64,000 bases of DNA from CAYWMY01 sp046352935 (lineage in GTDB: Bacteria; Pseudomonadota; Gammaproteobacteria; Steroidobacterales; Steroidobacteraceae), in contig JAXMGR010000005.1 in the NCBI GenBank assembly GCA_046352935.1, positions 1 through 64,000 on the forward strand, in the 5' to 3' direction. Below the pieces are notes generated by a model. That model saw only the letters and a program-made list of their open reading frames with translations. It did not search any database and was not told where the DNA came from. The position numbers and the translations under genes were made by a program. Of this stretch, positions 16,824 to 25,110 are shown piece by piece; position 1 is the stretch's first letter; every line of letters starts with the position of its first letter.

Positions 16824-18125
16824 TCATGGCCGCGCCTCCGGCGGGTCGCCCGATTCCAGCCAGCCCTGCATCAGGGCCGGATGCTCCAGGTACTCGCGCA
16901 GGCGGGCCCGGAAGCGCCCGGCCCGCGCACCGTCGATCAGCCGATGATCGAAGGTGAGGCTGATCATCATCAGCCGGCGGATCACGATCTGCCCGTCGCG
17001 CACCGCCGGCTCCTCGGTGATCCGCCCGATGCCGAGCAGCGCCGACTGCGGCGCGTTGAGGATGGCCGTCTCGAAGTCGCCGCCGTAGCTGCCGAAGTTG
17101 CTGACCGTGAACGTGCCGCCTTCGACGTCCGCGGGCGCGAGCCGACCGCTCCGCGCCCTCTCGATCAACGCCTGACGATACGCCGCGATCTCCGCGAGCG
17201 CCAACCGGTCCGCGTGGCGGATGACGGGCACGACCAGGCCGCCGTCGACGGACACCGCGATGCCGACGTGGACATCGGTCCAGGTCACGACGTCGTCGCC
17301 ATCGATGAAGCTGTTCAGCTCCGGGAACTCGCGCAGCAGGCAGGCGCAGGCCTTCACGACGATATCCGTGTAGGTGACCCGCGGCTCCACCTCCGGGTGG
17401 GCGGCCAGCAGCGCCGTGCGCCAGGCGACCGCGTCGGTCATGTCGATCCGCCCGAATCCGGTCATCTGGGCCGTCGACTGCAGACTCTGCATCATGCGCT
17501 GGGCGATCGCCCGGCGCATCGCGGTCAGGGGCCGGCGTGCGGCGCCGGCGGCGTCCACGCCGTTCGCGGGCGCGGCATCGCGCAGCGGCTGGCGTGACGA
17601 CGCGCGCGCCGCGATGGCGTGCTCGACATCGCGCCTGCGCACGACACCACCCGGACCCGTGCCCGGCAGGTCGTCGTAGCGCAGGCGATGCTCTTCCGCG
17701 ATGCGGCGCGCGAGCGGCGAGATCAGGCGGCGCCCGCCGGCTGTAGTCGTTGCGGCAGGGATCGCAGCTCCCCCCGCAGCGCGCGTCGGGGTCGGTGGCG
17801 GGCGCGCAGCGGTGCCGGGTTCCGTCGGGGAAGCAACGGCCGTCGCGGCGGCGCCCTCCGGCGCACCGGCACCCGTGCGCGCGGCGTCCGCCGTCGCGTG
17901 CAGGTAGCCGACGAGGTCCCCGACCTCGAGCACGGCCTGCACGGGCGCCACCGGCTCGAGGTAGCCGTCCTCCTCCGCCGCGACGTCGTAGGTGATCTTG
18001 TCGGTCTCGATGGTGAGATACGGCTGTCCCTTGACGACGCGCGCGCCGCGCTCGCAGAGCCAGGCCACGATGGTGGCCTCCTCCATCGTCAGACCGAGCT
18101 TCGGAATGTAGAGCGGCTGGCTCAA
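16824..18125 (-). CDS. 2-oxoacid dehydrogenase complex E2 (dihydrolipoamide acyltransferase)
   Basis: Acyltransferase core of a pyruvate, acetoin or branched-chain type complex, 433 residues. An N-terminal lipoyl domain carries lipoylated Lys43 in IETDKITYDV. An Ala/Pro/Thr linker leads to an E3/E1-binding domain around 135-172 (ISPLARRIAEEHRL, GTGPGGVVRRRDVE). The C-terminal catalytic domain ends with FDHRLIDGA, with His394 and Asp398. The start is TTG, overlapping the E1 beta stop as TTGA, with GGGAG seven bases before it. No E3 (lipoamide dehydrogenase) gene is in the window, so one is presumably borrowed from elsewhere in the genome. Confidence 0.93.
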   Translation of the reverse strand: MSQPLYIPKLGLTMEEATIVAWLCERGARVVKGQPYLTIETDKITYDVAAEEDGYLEPVAPVQAVLEVGDLVGYLHATADAARTGAGAPEGAAATAVASPTEPGTAARPPPTPTRAAGGAAIPAATTTAGGRRLISPLARRIAEEHRLRYDDLPGTGPGGVVRRRDVEHAIAARASSRQPLRDAAPANGVDAAGAARRPLTAMRRAIAQRMMQSLQSTAQMTGFGRIDMTDAVAWRTALLAAHPEVEPRVTYTDIVVKACACLLREFPELNSFIDGDDVVTWTDVHVGIAVSVDGGLVVPVIRHADRLALAEIAAYRQALIERARSGRLAPADVEGGTFTVSNFGSYGGDFETAILNAPQSALLGIGRITEEPAVRDGQIVIRRLMMISLTFDHRLIDGARAGRFRARLREYLEHPALMQGWLESGDPPEARP

Positions 18126-19096
18126 GCCATCAGCTCCCGTACGGCGGCGACGATACGCGACGGGTCGGGATGCAGGAACTTCTCGAAGCCCCGGCCGAAA
18201 GGCTGCGGCGTGAAGGGCGGCGTGAGCCGCGCCACGGGCGCATCGAGGTAGTAGAACGCGTGCTCCGTGATCTCCGCGGCGACCTCGGAGGCGAGTCCGA
18301 AAGGCTTGTGTGCCGAAGTCACGACGAGCGCGCGGCTGGTCTTCTTCACGGATTCGACGATCGTGCCGACATCGAGCGGGCTGATGGTGCGCGGATCGAT
18401 CACCTCGATCTCGATGCCTTCCGTCGCGAGGACCGCGGCCGCTTCCAGCGCCTTGTGGACCATGAGGCCCGAGGCGATCACCGTGACGTCCCGCCCCGCG
18501 CGCTTGACGTCGGCCTTGCCGATCGGGATGAGGAACTCCGTTTCCTCGATCTCCTGCTTCACCTTGTGCAGCGCGAGACTCTCGATGAAGACGACCGGAT
18601 TGTCGTCGCGTATCGCGGACTTGAGCAGGCCCTTGGCGTCGCGCGGCGTGCTCGGCATGATCACCTTGAGTCCGGGCACGTGCCCGACCCAGGCTTCGAG
18701 GCTCTGGGAGTGATGCGGCCCGATGCCGGTCTCCGTCGCGACCATCGTGCGGATCACGAGTGGCATCTTGAAGGCGCCCTGGTAGAGATAGTGCATCTTC
18801 GCGGCCTGGTTCACGATCTGGTCGAGACAGAGCCCGAAGAAGTCCATGAACATGATCTCGACGATGGGCCGCTTGCCGGTCATGGCCGCACCCACGCCGA
18901 GCCCGACGATCACTTCCTCGCTGATCGGCGTGTCCCGCACACGCAGCGGGCCGAATGCCGCGTGCAGCCCCCGGGAGGCGCCGAATGCGCCGCCCGCCGC
19001 CGCCACGTCCTCGCCGACGAGGAACACGTCGGGATCGCGCGCCATCTCCTCGCGCATGGCATCGATGATGGCCCAGCAGTAGTTCTTCGTCGCCAT
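18122..19096 (-). CDS. 2-oxoacid dehydrogenase E1 component, beta subunit
   Basis: Thiamine-diphosphate-dependent E1 beta subunit of 324 residues. Hallmarks are FLVGEDVAAAGGAFGASRGL, DTPISEEVIVGLGVGAA with the activating Glu, EIMFMDFFGLCLDQIVNQAAK, and a transketolase C-terminal domain (EVIDPRTISPLDV). It pairs with the alpha subunit encoded 23 bases upstream. Sequence style lies between acetoin and branched-chain enzymes, so the oxoacid is not determined. The ATG start was chosen at MATKNYCWAI because family members begin there; longer in-frame readings run into the alpha gene. Confidence 0.93.
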   Translation of the reverse strand: MATKNYCWAIIDAMREEMARDPDVFLVGEDVAAAGGAFGASRGLHAAFGPLRVRDTPISEEVIVGLGVGAAMTGKRPIVEIMFMDFFGLCLDQIVNQAAKMHYLYQGAFKMPLVIRTMVATETGIGPHHSQSLEAWVGHVPGLKVIMPSTPRDAKGLLKSAIRDDNPVVFIESLALHKVKQEIEETEFLIPIGKADVKRAGRDVTVIASGLMVHKALEAAAVLATEGIEIEVIDPRTISPLDVGTIVESVKKTSRALVVTSAHKPFGLASEVAAEITEHAFYYLDAPVARLTPPFTPQPFGRGFEKFLHPDPSRIVAAVRELMA

Positions 19097-19119
19097 GGAG
19101 ACCACCGCACCCCTATCGA

Positions 19120-20157
19120 TCAGACCGCATACACGTGGGACAGCGCGCTCACCGGATCGGGATCCGGGCTCGCGAGAGCCAGCTCGATCGCAGCGGCGAC
19201 CTCGCGGGCCACCTCGCGTTCCAGAGCGGCCAGCTTCGCCTCGCTCGCTAGCTTGCCGGCGAGCAGGTGCGCGCGCATGCGGGAGAGTGGATCCCGCTGC
19301 CGCCACAGGGCTTCCTCTTCGCGGGTCCGGTAGTTGCAGGGATCACCCTGGAAATGTCCGCCATACCGGTAGGTCTTGAGCTCGAGCAGCGTCGGGCCCT
19401 CGCCGGCGCGGGCGCGTTCGACGGCGGCGCGGGCCGCCGCCAGCACCGCGAGCACGTCGTTGCCATCGACGATCGCGCCGGGGACGCCATAGCCCGCGGC
19501 CCGTTCGGCGACGTCGGCGACGCGCGAGGCCTCGCGGAAAGGCGTCATCTCCGCATAGAGATTGTTCTCACAGACGAACAGCAGCGGCAGCTTCCAGGCC
19601 GAGGCCAGGTTCAGGGCCTCGTGGAACGACCCTTCGTTGCTCGCACCCTCGCCGAAGAAGACGGCACAGACGCGATCGGAGCCGTCGAGCACGGCGGAGT
19701 AGGCCGCACCGGTCGCGAACGCGATGCCGGCGCCGACGATGCCGTTGCCGCCCAGGATGCCTCGCGCCGGATCGGCCGCGTGCATCTCGCCGCCGCGACC
19801 CCCGCAGATGCCGGTCGCCTTGCCGAACATCTCGCAGATCATCGGCGCCAGCGCCATGCCCTTGGCGAGGTAATGGCCGCGGCCGCGGTGCGTCGAGACG
19901 ATGTTGTCGTCATCGCGCAGCGCGGCGCAGATCCCGACGGCGCAGGCCTCCTGGCCCAGCGAGGAATGGATGTAGCCCGGGAAGAGGTTCTTCGCGAACA
20001 CCGCGTTGAGCTGTTCCTCGCATTGCCGGATCGTGGCCATGCGGCGATACATCCCGAGCACGAGTTCGCGGGACACGGTCGCCGGCGTACCGGCTCCGCG
20101 GCCGGGCCTCGCGGCCCCTGCAGGAGACCTACGGGTCGCGGGCTTCCTCGACGTCAT
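19120..20157 (-). CDS. 2-oxoacid dehydrogenase E1 component, alpha subunit
   Basis: E1 alpha subunit of 345 residues that decarboxylates a 2-oxoacid on thiamine diphosphate. The cofactor motif starts at GEG (169-171; GDG in most relatives), continues ASNEGSFHEALNLAS and ends in NN at 198-199. The channel and phosphate loop GGRGGEMHAAD is intact, as is HRGRGHYLAKG. The first 28 residues are a basic, low-complexity extension. The start codon lies inside the 3' end of the ligase gene (29-base overlap), showing tight coupling. The closest pattern is acetoin-dehydrogenase-like E1, though branched-chain or pathway-specific oxoacids are equally possible. Confidence 0.92.
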   Translation of the reverse strand: MTSRKPATRRSPAGAARPGRGAGTPATVSRELVLGMYRRMATIRQCEEQLNAVFAKNLFPGYIHSSLGQEACAVGICAALRDDDNIVSTHRGRGHYLAKGMALAPMICEMFGKATGICGGRGGEMHAADPARGILGGNGIVGAGIAFATGAAYSAVLDGSDRVCAVFFGEGASNEGSFHEALNLASAWKLPLLFVCENNLYAEMTPFREASRVADVAERAAGYGVPGAIVDGNDVLAVLAAARAAVERARAGEGPTLLELKTYRYGGHFQGDPCNYRTREEEALWRQRDPLSRMRAHLLAGKLASEAKLAALEREVAREVAAAIELALASPDPDPVSALSHVYAV

Positions 20158-21703
20158 CGAACTTTCCTTGCTTGAGGAGATACTTCTTGATCTTGCCGAT
20201 GCTGGTCTTCGGCAGACGCGGGACGAACTCGCAGAACGACGGCACCTTGAACGACGCCAGACGCGCAGCGCACCATTCGCGCGCGCCGACTTCGGTCAGG
20301 GTCGCGCCGGGCCCGAGCACGATGAACGCCTTGACGGCCTCGTCCCTGAGCGCGTCGGGCACCGCGATCACCGCAGACTCCACGACTTCCGGGTGTTCGT
20401 TCAGCACCCGTTCGACCTCGGAGGCCGCGATGTTCTCGCCCGAGCGCTTGATGATGTCCTTGGTGCGGTCGAAGAAATACAGGTACCCCTGCTCGTCGAA
20501 GTACCCGTTGTCTCCCGTGTCCAGCCACCCGTCCTGCAGGCAGGCCGCGGTGGCCTCCGGGTTCTTGTAGTAGCCGGAGAACATCGCTTCGCCGCGAACG
20601 GCGATGCGCCCGACCTCGCCCGGCGGCCGCTCGCGGCCGTCCTCGCCCAGCACGCGCAGCTCGCGCCCGAGCACCGGACGTCCGACGGAATGGCGCCTGA
20701 TCTCGCCGTGCATCACCGGATTGCAGGTGCAGATGCCGAGGGTTTCCGACAGGCCGTAACCCTCGACGAGCTTCACCCCGAAGCGGGTCTCGAATGCCGT
20801 CCACTCCTCGTCCGTCGTGTTCAGGGCATAGAACGCGAAGCGGAGCCGGTGATCGGCGTCGTCCGGCCGGGCCGGCTGCGCGAGCAGCGTACGCAGCTGC
20901 ATCGGCACGATGCTCATCAGCGTGCACCGGTGACTTCGCACCTGGCCCCAGAACCGGGTCGCGCTGTAGCTCTCCAGCAGCACTATCGTGCCGCCCACGG
21001 TGAGCGTCGGCATGACGCCGACGTACTGCGCGTTCACGTGGAAGAGCGGCAGCACCACGCAGGTGCGCTCGTCAGCCCGCATGCCCAGCGTCAGGCTCAC
21101 GGCCGCGCCCTGGATGAGCGAGCTCCGGTGGCTGATCATCACCCCTTTCGGCCGCGACGTCGTACCCGAGGTGTAGACGATCTGCGCGGGAGAATCGGGC
21201 GGCACGCGCACGATACGGTGCCCGGCGGAAGACTCGCGCAGCACGTCGTCGAACAGCCGGAAGCCGGCAGGTGCCGTGTCCGCACGCGCACCGAGGCGCA
21301 ACCTCACGCCGGCACAGTCGCCGGCCACGGCATCGAACAGCGGGATGAATCGCTGCTCCAGGATGATGGCGACGCTGTCCGAGTGGATGAGCAGGTACCG
21401 CAGCTCGTCGGCGGTATAGGCGACGTTCACGGAGACCATGACGGCGCCGGCCTGGTTGACCGCGAGCCAGGCGACGAGGAACTCCACGCAGTTCCCCATC
21501 ATGATCGCGACCTTGTCGCCGGGCTGCACGCCTTCCGCGAGCAGCGCGTTGCACAGGCGATCGACGAGCGCAGACAGCTCGGCGTAGCCGAGGGCGCGGA
21601 CCCCGCCCCGGGCATCCTCGAACACCACGCAGGTCCTGTCCGGATGCCTGCGGACTTTCTCCGCGAGCAGGTCCGCCAGGATCAGTGCGCCGGATACATC
21701 CAT
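20129..21703 (-). CDS. Acyl-CoA ligase (ANL superfamily, CaiC-like)
   Basis: AMP-forming ligase of 524 residues that would activate a carboxylic acid to its CoA thioester. The ATP loop IVYTSGTTSRPKGVM is at 175-189, the A5-like motif is VEGYGLSE, then WLDTGDNGYFD and DRTKDIIKRSGENI, and the catalytic Lys504 sits in SIGKIKK. The ATG is preferred because GGGGA lies six bases upstream; a TTG ten codons earlier overlaps the dehydrogenase stop and is a possible alternative. Position between the acyl-CoA dehydrogenase and E1 alpha genes suggests that it supplies the CoA ester for the oxidative steps. The acid itself is unknown. Confidence 0.92.
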   Translation of the reverse strand: MDVSGALILADLLAEKVRRHPDRTCVVFEDARGGVRALGYAELSALVDRLCNALLAEGVQPGDKVAIMMGNCVEFLVAWLAVNQAGAVMVSVNVAYTADELRYLLIHSDSVAIILEQRFIPLFDAVAGDCAGVRLRLGARADTAPAGFRLFDDVLRESSAGHRIVRVPPDSPAQIVYTSGTTSRPKGVMISHRSSLIQGAAVSLTLGMRADERTCVVLPLFHVNAQYVGVMPTLTVGGTIVLLESYSATRFWGQVRSHRCTLMSIVPMQLRTLLAQPARPDDADHRLRFAFYALNTTDEEWTAFETRFGVKLVEGYGLSETLGICTCNPVMHGEIRRHSVGRPVLGRELRVLGEDGRERPPGEVGRIAVRGEAMFSGYYKNPEATAACLQDGWLDTGDNGYFDEQGYLYFFDRTKDIIKRSGENIAASEVERVLNEHPEVVESAVIAVPDALRDEAVKAFIVLGPGATLTEVGAREWCAARLASFKVPSFCEFVPRLPKTSIGKIKKYLLKQGKFDDVEEARDP

Positions 21704-21729
21704 GCGGAATCCCCGAGCCCTGCAGGAAC

Positions 21730-22896
21730 TCAATAGGAACGCGGCAGGCCGCAGCCGACCTGGGCGATGAAGTTCCGGCTCATCTCGTTCGTGACCGGGG
21801 CGAAGATGAGCTGCCGGATGTCACGGTAGTACCGCTGCATGTGGAAGTCCATCGTGAAGCCGGCGCCGGCCAGCACGCGCATGCCGCGGTCGGTGGCCCG
21901 GAACGCCGCCTCGGAGGCGAAGTACTTCGCTGATGCCGCCTGCAGCGAACAGTCGACACCCTGGTCCTGCATCCACGCTGCCTTGTAGGTGCTGAGCTCG
22001 GCCAGATCCAGCTCGACCAGCGAATCGGCGAGCTGGTGCTGGACGGCCTGGAAGCCGCCGATGGCACGTCCGAACGCCTTGCGGTCCTTGGCGTACTGCA
22101 CCGCCTCCTCGAGCGCGGCGCGGCCGAGACCGTTGCACACCGCCGCGATGAAGATCCGCTCGTTGTTCAGGGTGTCCAGGATCGCGTGCCAGCCGCGATC
22201 GGGGACGCCGACCACGCTGCTCGCCGGCACGCGCACGTCCTGGTAGGACACTTCATAGGAATGCAGGAACCGGGATCCGAGCTTCCTGAGCTTGTGGAAG
22301 GAGATGCCGGGCGTGTCCCGCGGCACCAGGAAGACGGTCAGGCCGGCAGAGGGCTTCTTCTCGTCACGCGAGGTCCGCGCCACGACGAAGACGTGCGAGG
22401 CGATGTTGAGCCCCGTCGTGTAGATCTTCGAGCCGTTGATGACATAGCGGCCGTCGCCATCCGGGCGGGCCGTCGTCTTCATCGCGCCGAGGATGTCGGT
22501 CCCGCCGTCGGGCTCGGTCAGAGACAGCGCGAAGTGGCATTCGCCGCGGACGATCTTCGGCATGAACTCCGCGCGCTGTGCGTCGGTGCCGTGGCGGTCG
22601 ATGGTCACGGCGCCGAAGCAGACGTCCATCCCGTACGCCAGCGCGACCGACGAGCTGTGCCGGGCGATCTCCTCCAGGACGATCACCTCCTCCATGGCAC
22701 CGCCACCGCTGCCGCCGTGTTCTTCGGAGATCGCGACCCCCATGAGGCCGGTCTCCGCCATCCGGTCGAGCAGCCCGGTGGGGAACTCGCCCTGCTCGTC
22801 CCAGGCGGCGACGCTGCTCTTCGGCATCTCCTTCTCGACGAAGCGCCGGACGGCCTGCTGCAGTGCGACCTGATCATCCGTCATCTGGAAATTCAT
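21730..22896 (-). CDS. Acyl-CoA dehydrogenase, catalytic base probably Glu246 rather than the usual site
   Basis: FAD flavoenzyme of 388 residues introducing a C2-C3 double bond. It contains FALSLTEPDGGTDI and YVINGSKIYTTG of the family, and RKAFGRAIGGFQAVQHQLAD. At the position of Glu376 of the medium-chain enzyme (the YEG of DAKIYQIYEGT) this protein has FAP, with Pro367 aligned to Glu. A glutamate, Glu246 in LNNERIFIAAV, aligns with the base of isovaleryl-CoA dehydrogenase (LERLVLAGG), which uses that alternative helix. This points to a branched, cyclic or bulky acyl chain. It is the first structural gene after the TetR operator, and electrons would go to ETF. Confidence 0.92.
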   Translation of the reverse strand: MNFQMTDDQVALQQAVRRFVEKEMPKSSVAAWDEQGEFPTGLLDRMAETGLMGVAISEEHGGSGGGAMEEVIVLEEIARHSSSVALAYGMDVCFGAVTIDRHGTDAQRAEFMPKIVRGECHFALSLTEPDGGTDILGAMKTTARPDGDGRYVINGSKIYTTGLNIASHVFVVARTSRDEKKPSAGLTVFLVPRDTPGISFHKLRKLGSRFLHSYEVSYQDVRVPASSVVGVPDRGWHAILDTLNNERIFIAAVCNGLGRAALEEAVQYAKDRKAFGRAIGGFQAVQHQLADSLVELDLAELSTYKAAWMQDQGVDCSLQAASAKYFASEAAFRATDRGMRVLAGAGFTMDFHMQRYYRDIRQLIFAPVTNEMSRNFIAQVGCGLPRSY

Positions 22897-22960
22897 CGGG
22901 GCACCCCGGGCACCGGATGCGACGACGATCCGGCCCTGATTATTCCAACGGGTACGATTT

Positions 22961-22978
22961 TTATACCCGTGGGTATAA
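22961..22978. promoter_or_regulatory. Perfect palindromic operator upstream of the acyl-CoA dehydrogenase operon
   Basis: TTATACCC and GGGTATAA flank a 2-base centre (GT), an 18-base perfect inverted repeat. An additional half site CGGGTA (22949-22954) pairs with the TACCCG overlapping the palindrome. On the minus strand the right-hand arm contains TATAAA, a plausible -10 for the catabolic operon whose first ATG is 65 bases further on. The TetR gene lies immediately on the other side, so this is its likely binding site. Confidence 0.65.
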
Positions 22979-23025
22979 TCTGTCCGAGGGGAGCCGTGCT
23001 GTCAATCCCCGGGGACGAACGGCCG

Positions 23026-23658
23026 TCAGCCGCCCTTCCGGACCAGCTTGATGGCCATCCGGACGATCTCGTCCGTCATCGTGCCGGGATCCAGGCGGCC
23101 GCGCCCGCGGTACCAGGCGAACGCGTAGCTCGCCATGCCCGTGATCATCAGCGCGCTCATGCCCGGATCCTCGACCTCGAAGTCGCCGGCCCTGACGCCG
23201 CGGGTCAGCAGGTCCACGAGGCGGCGATTGATCGCCTTGCGCATCGCGTTGATGCGCGCCGCGGACTCCACGGGGAGGTTGAGCTCCTCCCGGAAGTACA
23301 CGGCGACGAACGCATGGTTGCTGATAACGATGCTGGTGAATGCCCGCACGAAACTCTCGTACTGCTCGAGCGGACGCACATTCATCGAGGCGGCCTTCTC
23401 GATCGCGACCAGCGCATCGCGCGTCGCTCGCTCGCAGATCTCGACGAGCAGATCGACCTTCGAGTGGAAATGGTAGTAGACGAAAGGCTTGGTCACCCCG
23501 AGCCGCTTCGCGATGGCGCTCACGGTCGTCGGCAGGTAGCCCTGCTCGTAGAACAGCGTCGCTGCTTCAGCGAGAATCCGGTCCCTCTTCATGTTGAAGA
23601 GTTCGTCGCGCAGGGCCGACCTGGCCACCGGACGTCCGCGCTTCCTGACGGTCTTCAT
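23026..23658 (-). CDS. TetR/AcrR-family regulator of the catabolic operon
   Basis: Regulator of 210 residues. A basic N-terminus (MKTVRKRGRP) is followed by a TetR helix-turn-helix at about 43-68 (TTVSAIAKRLGVTKPFVYYH). The C-terminal helical domain resembles fatty-acid/acyl-CoA-type regulators (FVRAFTSIVISNHAFVAVYF). It lies 129 bases upstream of the acyl-CoA dehydrogenase gene in the same direction, with an 18-base perfect palindrome between the two. A repressor released by an acyl-CoA or the substrate is the simplest model. Confidence 0.9.
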   Translation of the reverse strand: MKTVRKRGRPVARSALRDELFNMKRDRILAEAATLFYEQGYLPTTVSAIAKRLGVTKPFVYYHFHSKVDLLVEICERATRDALVAIEKAASMNVRPLEQYESFVRAFTSIVISNHAFVAVYFREELNLPVESAARINAMRKAINRRLVDLLTRGVRAGDFEVEDPGMSALMITGMASYAFAWYRGRGRLDPGTMTDEIVRMAIKLVRKGG

Positions 23659-23731
23659 CGCGCCATCACTTCCTGAACCGCGGACCCCGGCGCCGGACCG
23701 GGAGCCACGGGCCCCGCCGTCTGCCGCCCGC

Positions 23732-24940
23732 TCACCGCGGCTTCTCCTCCGATACGCCCCGAGGCAGCGCCGTGCCGCCGTCTGCGACGAGCCCGCGACT
23801 GCGCTGCAGGATGAACAAGAATGTGAGCCAGCTCGCGAGGCCGAGCGCCGCGGCCAGCCACAGCACGCCGCTGTAGCCGTGGCCGTCGCCGATCAACGCC
23901 GCGGCCGCCGCGGGGCCGACTGCCGCCCCGAGCCCCTGCGCGGCCGTCATCATCACCAGGAAGCGGCCGTGCGTGTCCAGCTCGGCGATGGCGCCCATCT
24001 GGTAGGAGATGCCGAAGACGAACAACGCCTGGTACAGGCCGGTGCTGATGAAGAACGCCGGCGCAGCGAACGATCCGGTGACCGCGTACAACGCGACGAT
24101 CTGGCCGGCGAACACCAGCGCGAGCGGCAGTTGCCGGCCGAAACGGTCACTCGCCGCCGCCGCCGCGAGCGCGCCCGCGATCGCCGCGATCTGCGCGATA
24201 CCGAGCGCCGTACCGATCGTCGTCGCCCCAAGCCCGCCGGCCTGCCCGATGCGCTCGACGAAGCCCCAGAACCCGAACACATTCACGAAGAACAGGACAC
24301 TCGCAAAGAGCCCGAGCCAGATCAGGCCGGTGTGCGGCGCGCTCGACGTGCCACCGCCGGCCGCCGCTTCGCGCAGCCGGCCGGCCGCGGGCAGCCAGCG
24401 CAGCACTGGCAGCATCGTGAGCGCCCCGGCGGCGAGCAGGTAGTACAGGCCCGCCACGCCCGATCGCCCGATCAGCGCGGGTGCGGCCAGGAACGCCGCC
24501 AGCATCATCACGCCCTGCACCGCCTGCGCGAGCCCGAAAGCCCGGTCCGGTGCGCGGTTGTCGCCGAGCGCCGCGACCGTCACCGCGAACAGGTTGCCGC
24601 CGGCGACGCCGGTCAGGAAACGCAACGCCAGCAGCGGTCCATACGCCGCCGTCTGCGCACTCGCCACGTTCAACATCGCATAGGCCAGGATCCCCGCCAG
24701 CACCGCACGCACCCAGGAGACGCGGCGGATCCAGAACGCTGCCGCGATCGACGCCGCGACCAGCCCCAGGCCCTCGAGCGCCGCGATGTTCGCGGCCTGC
24801 TGTTCGCTGTAGCCGTAGCCGTCGATCAGCCCGCCGACGATCATCGGCATCAGGATCGTGGCTGCCGGCCCCACCGGATAGACGATGCAGATGAGCAGCG
24901 TCGCGGCGAGACTGTCGTCGAAGCGATGGTCGGTGCGCAT
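23732..24940 (-). CDS. MFS transporter
   Basis: Major facilitator protein of 402 residues with twelve hydrophobic helices separated by a central loop (LREAAAGGGTSSAPHTG). The start MRTDHRFDDSLAA is chosen as the last ATG before the first helix (LAATLLICIVYPVGPAATIL); a much longer in-frame reading is discarded because it crosses glk antiparallel frames without family similarity. It sits 73 bases upstream of the tetR gene and 170 bases downstream of glucokinase, on the same strand. Substrate is unknown; a catabolite or sugar permease is plausible. Confidence 0.85.
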   Translation of the reverse strand: MRTDHRFDDSLAATLLICIVYPVGPAATILMPMIVGGLIDGYGYSEQQAANIAALEGLGLVAASIAAAFWIRRVSWVRAVLAGILAYAMLNVASAQTAAYGPLLALRFLTGVAGGNLFAVTVAALGDNRAPDRAFGLAQAVQGVMMLAAFLAAPALIGRSGVAGLYYLLAAGALTMLPVLRWLPAAGRLREAAAGGGTSSAPHTGLIWLGLFASVLFFVNVFGFWGFVERIGQAGGLGATTIGTALGIAQIAAIAGALAAAAASDRFGRQLPLALVFAGQIVALYAVTGSFAAPAFFISTGLYQALFVFGISYQMGAIAELDTHGRFLVMMTAAQGLGAAVGPAAAAALIGDGHGYSGVLWLAAALGLASWLTFLFILQRSRGLVADGGTALPRGVSEEKPR

Positions 24941-25110
24941 GGGCCGGGGCCTGTTCTCGCCGGCGCATCGGCACGGCATCGTTGGCCGATGGTATCGCAC
25001 GACCGGCCTGCGGGAATACGGGCGGCACGGGCTTCCCGCCGCGACACCGGGAGGGCATGGCCGCGCTTCATGGCCTGAAGCGGGTCCGGGCAACCGCAGT
25101 GTGGCGAAAG

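Noticed and set aside
18122..18125. Sequencing error suspected because E2 lacks an ATG
   Set aside because: TTG with a GGGAG site and TTGA overlap is a normal coupled start, and lipoyl-domain similarity begins at once.
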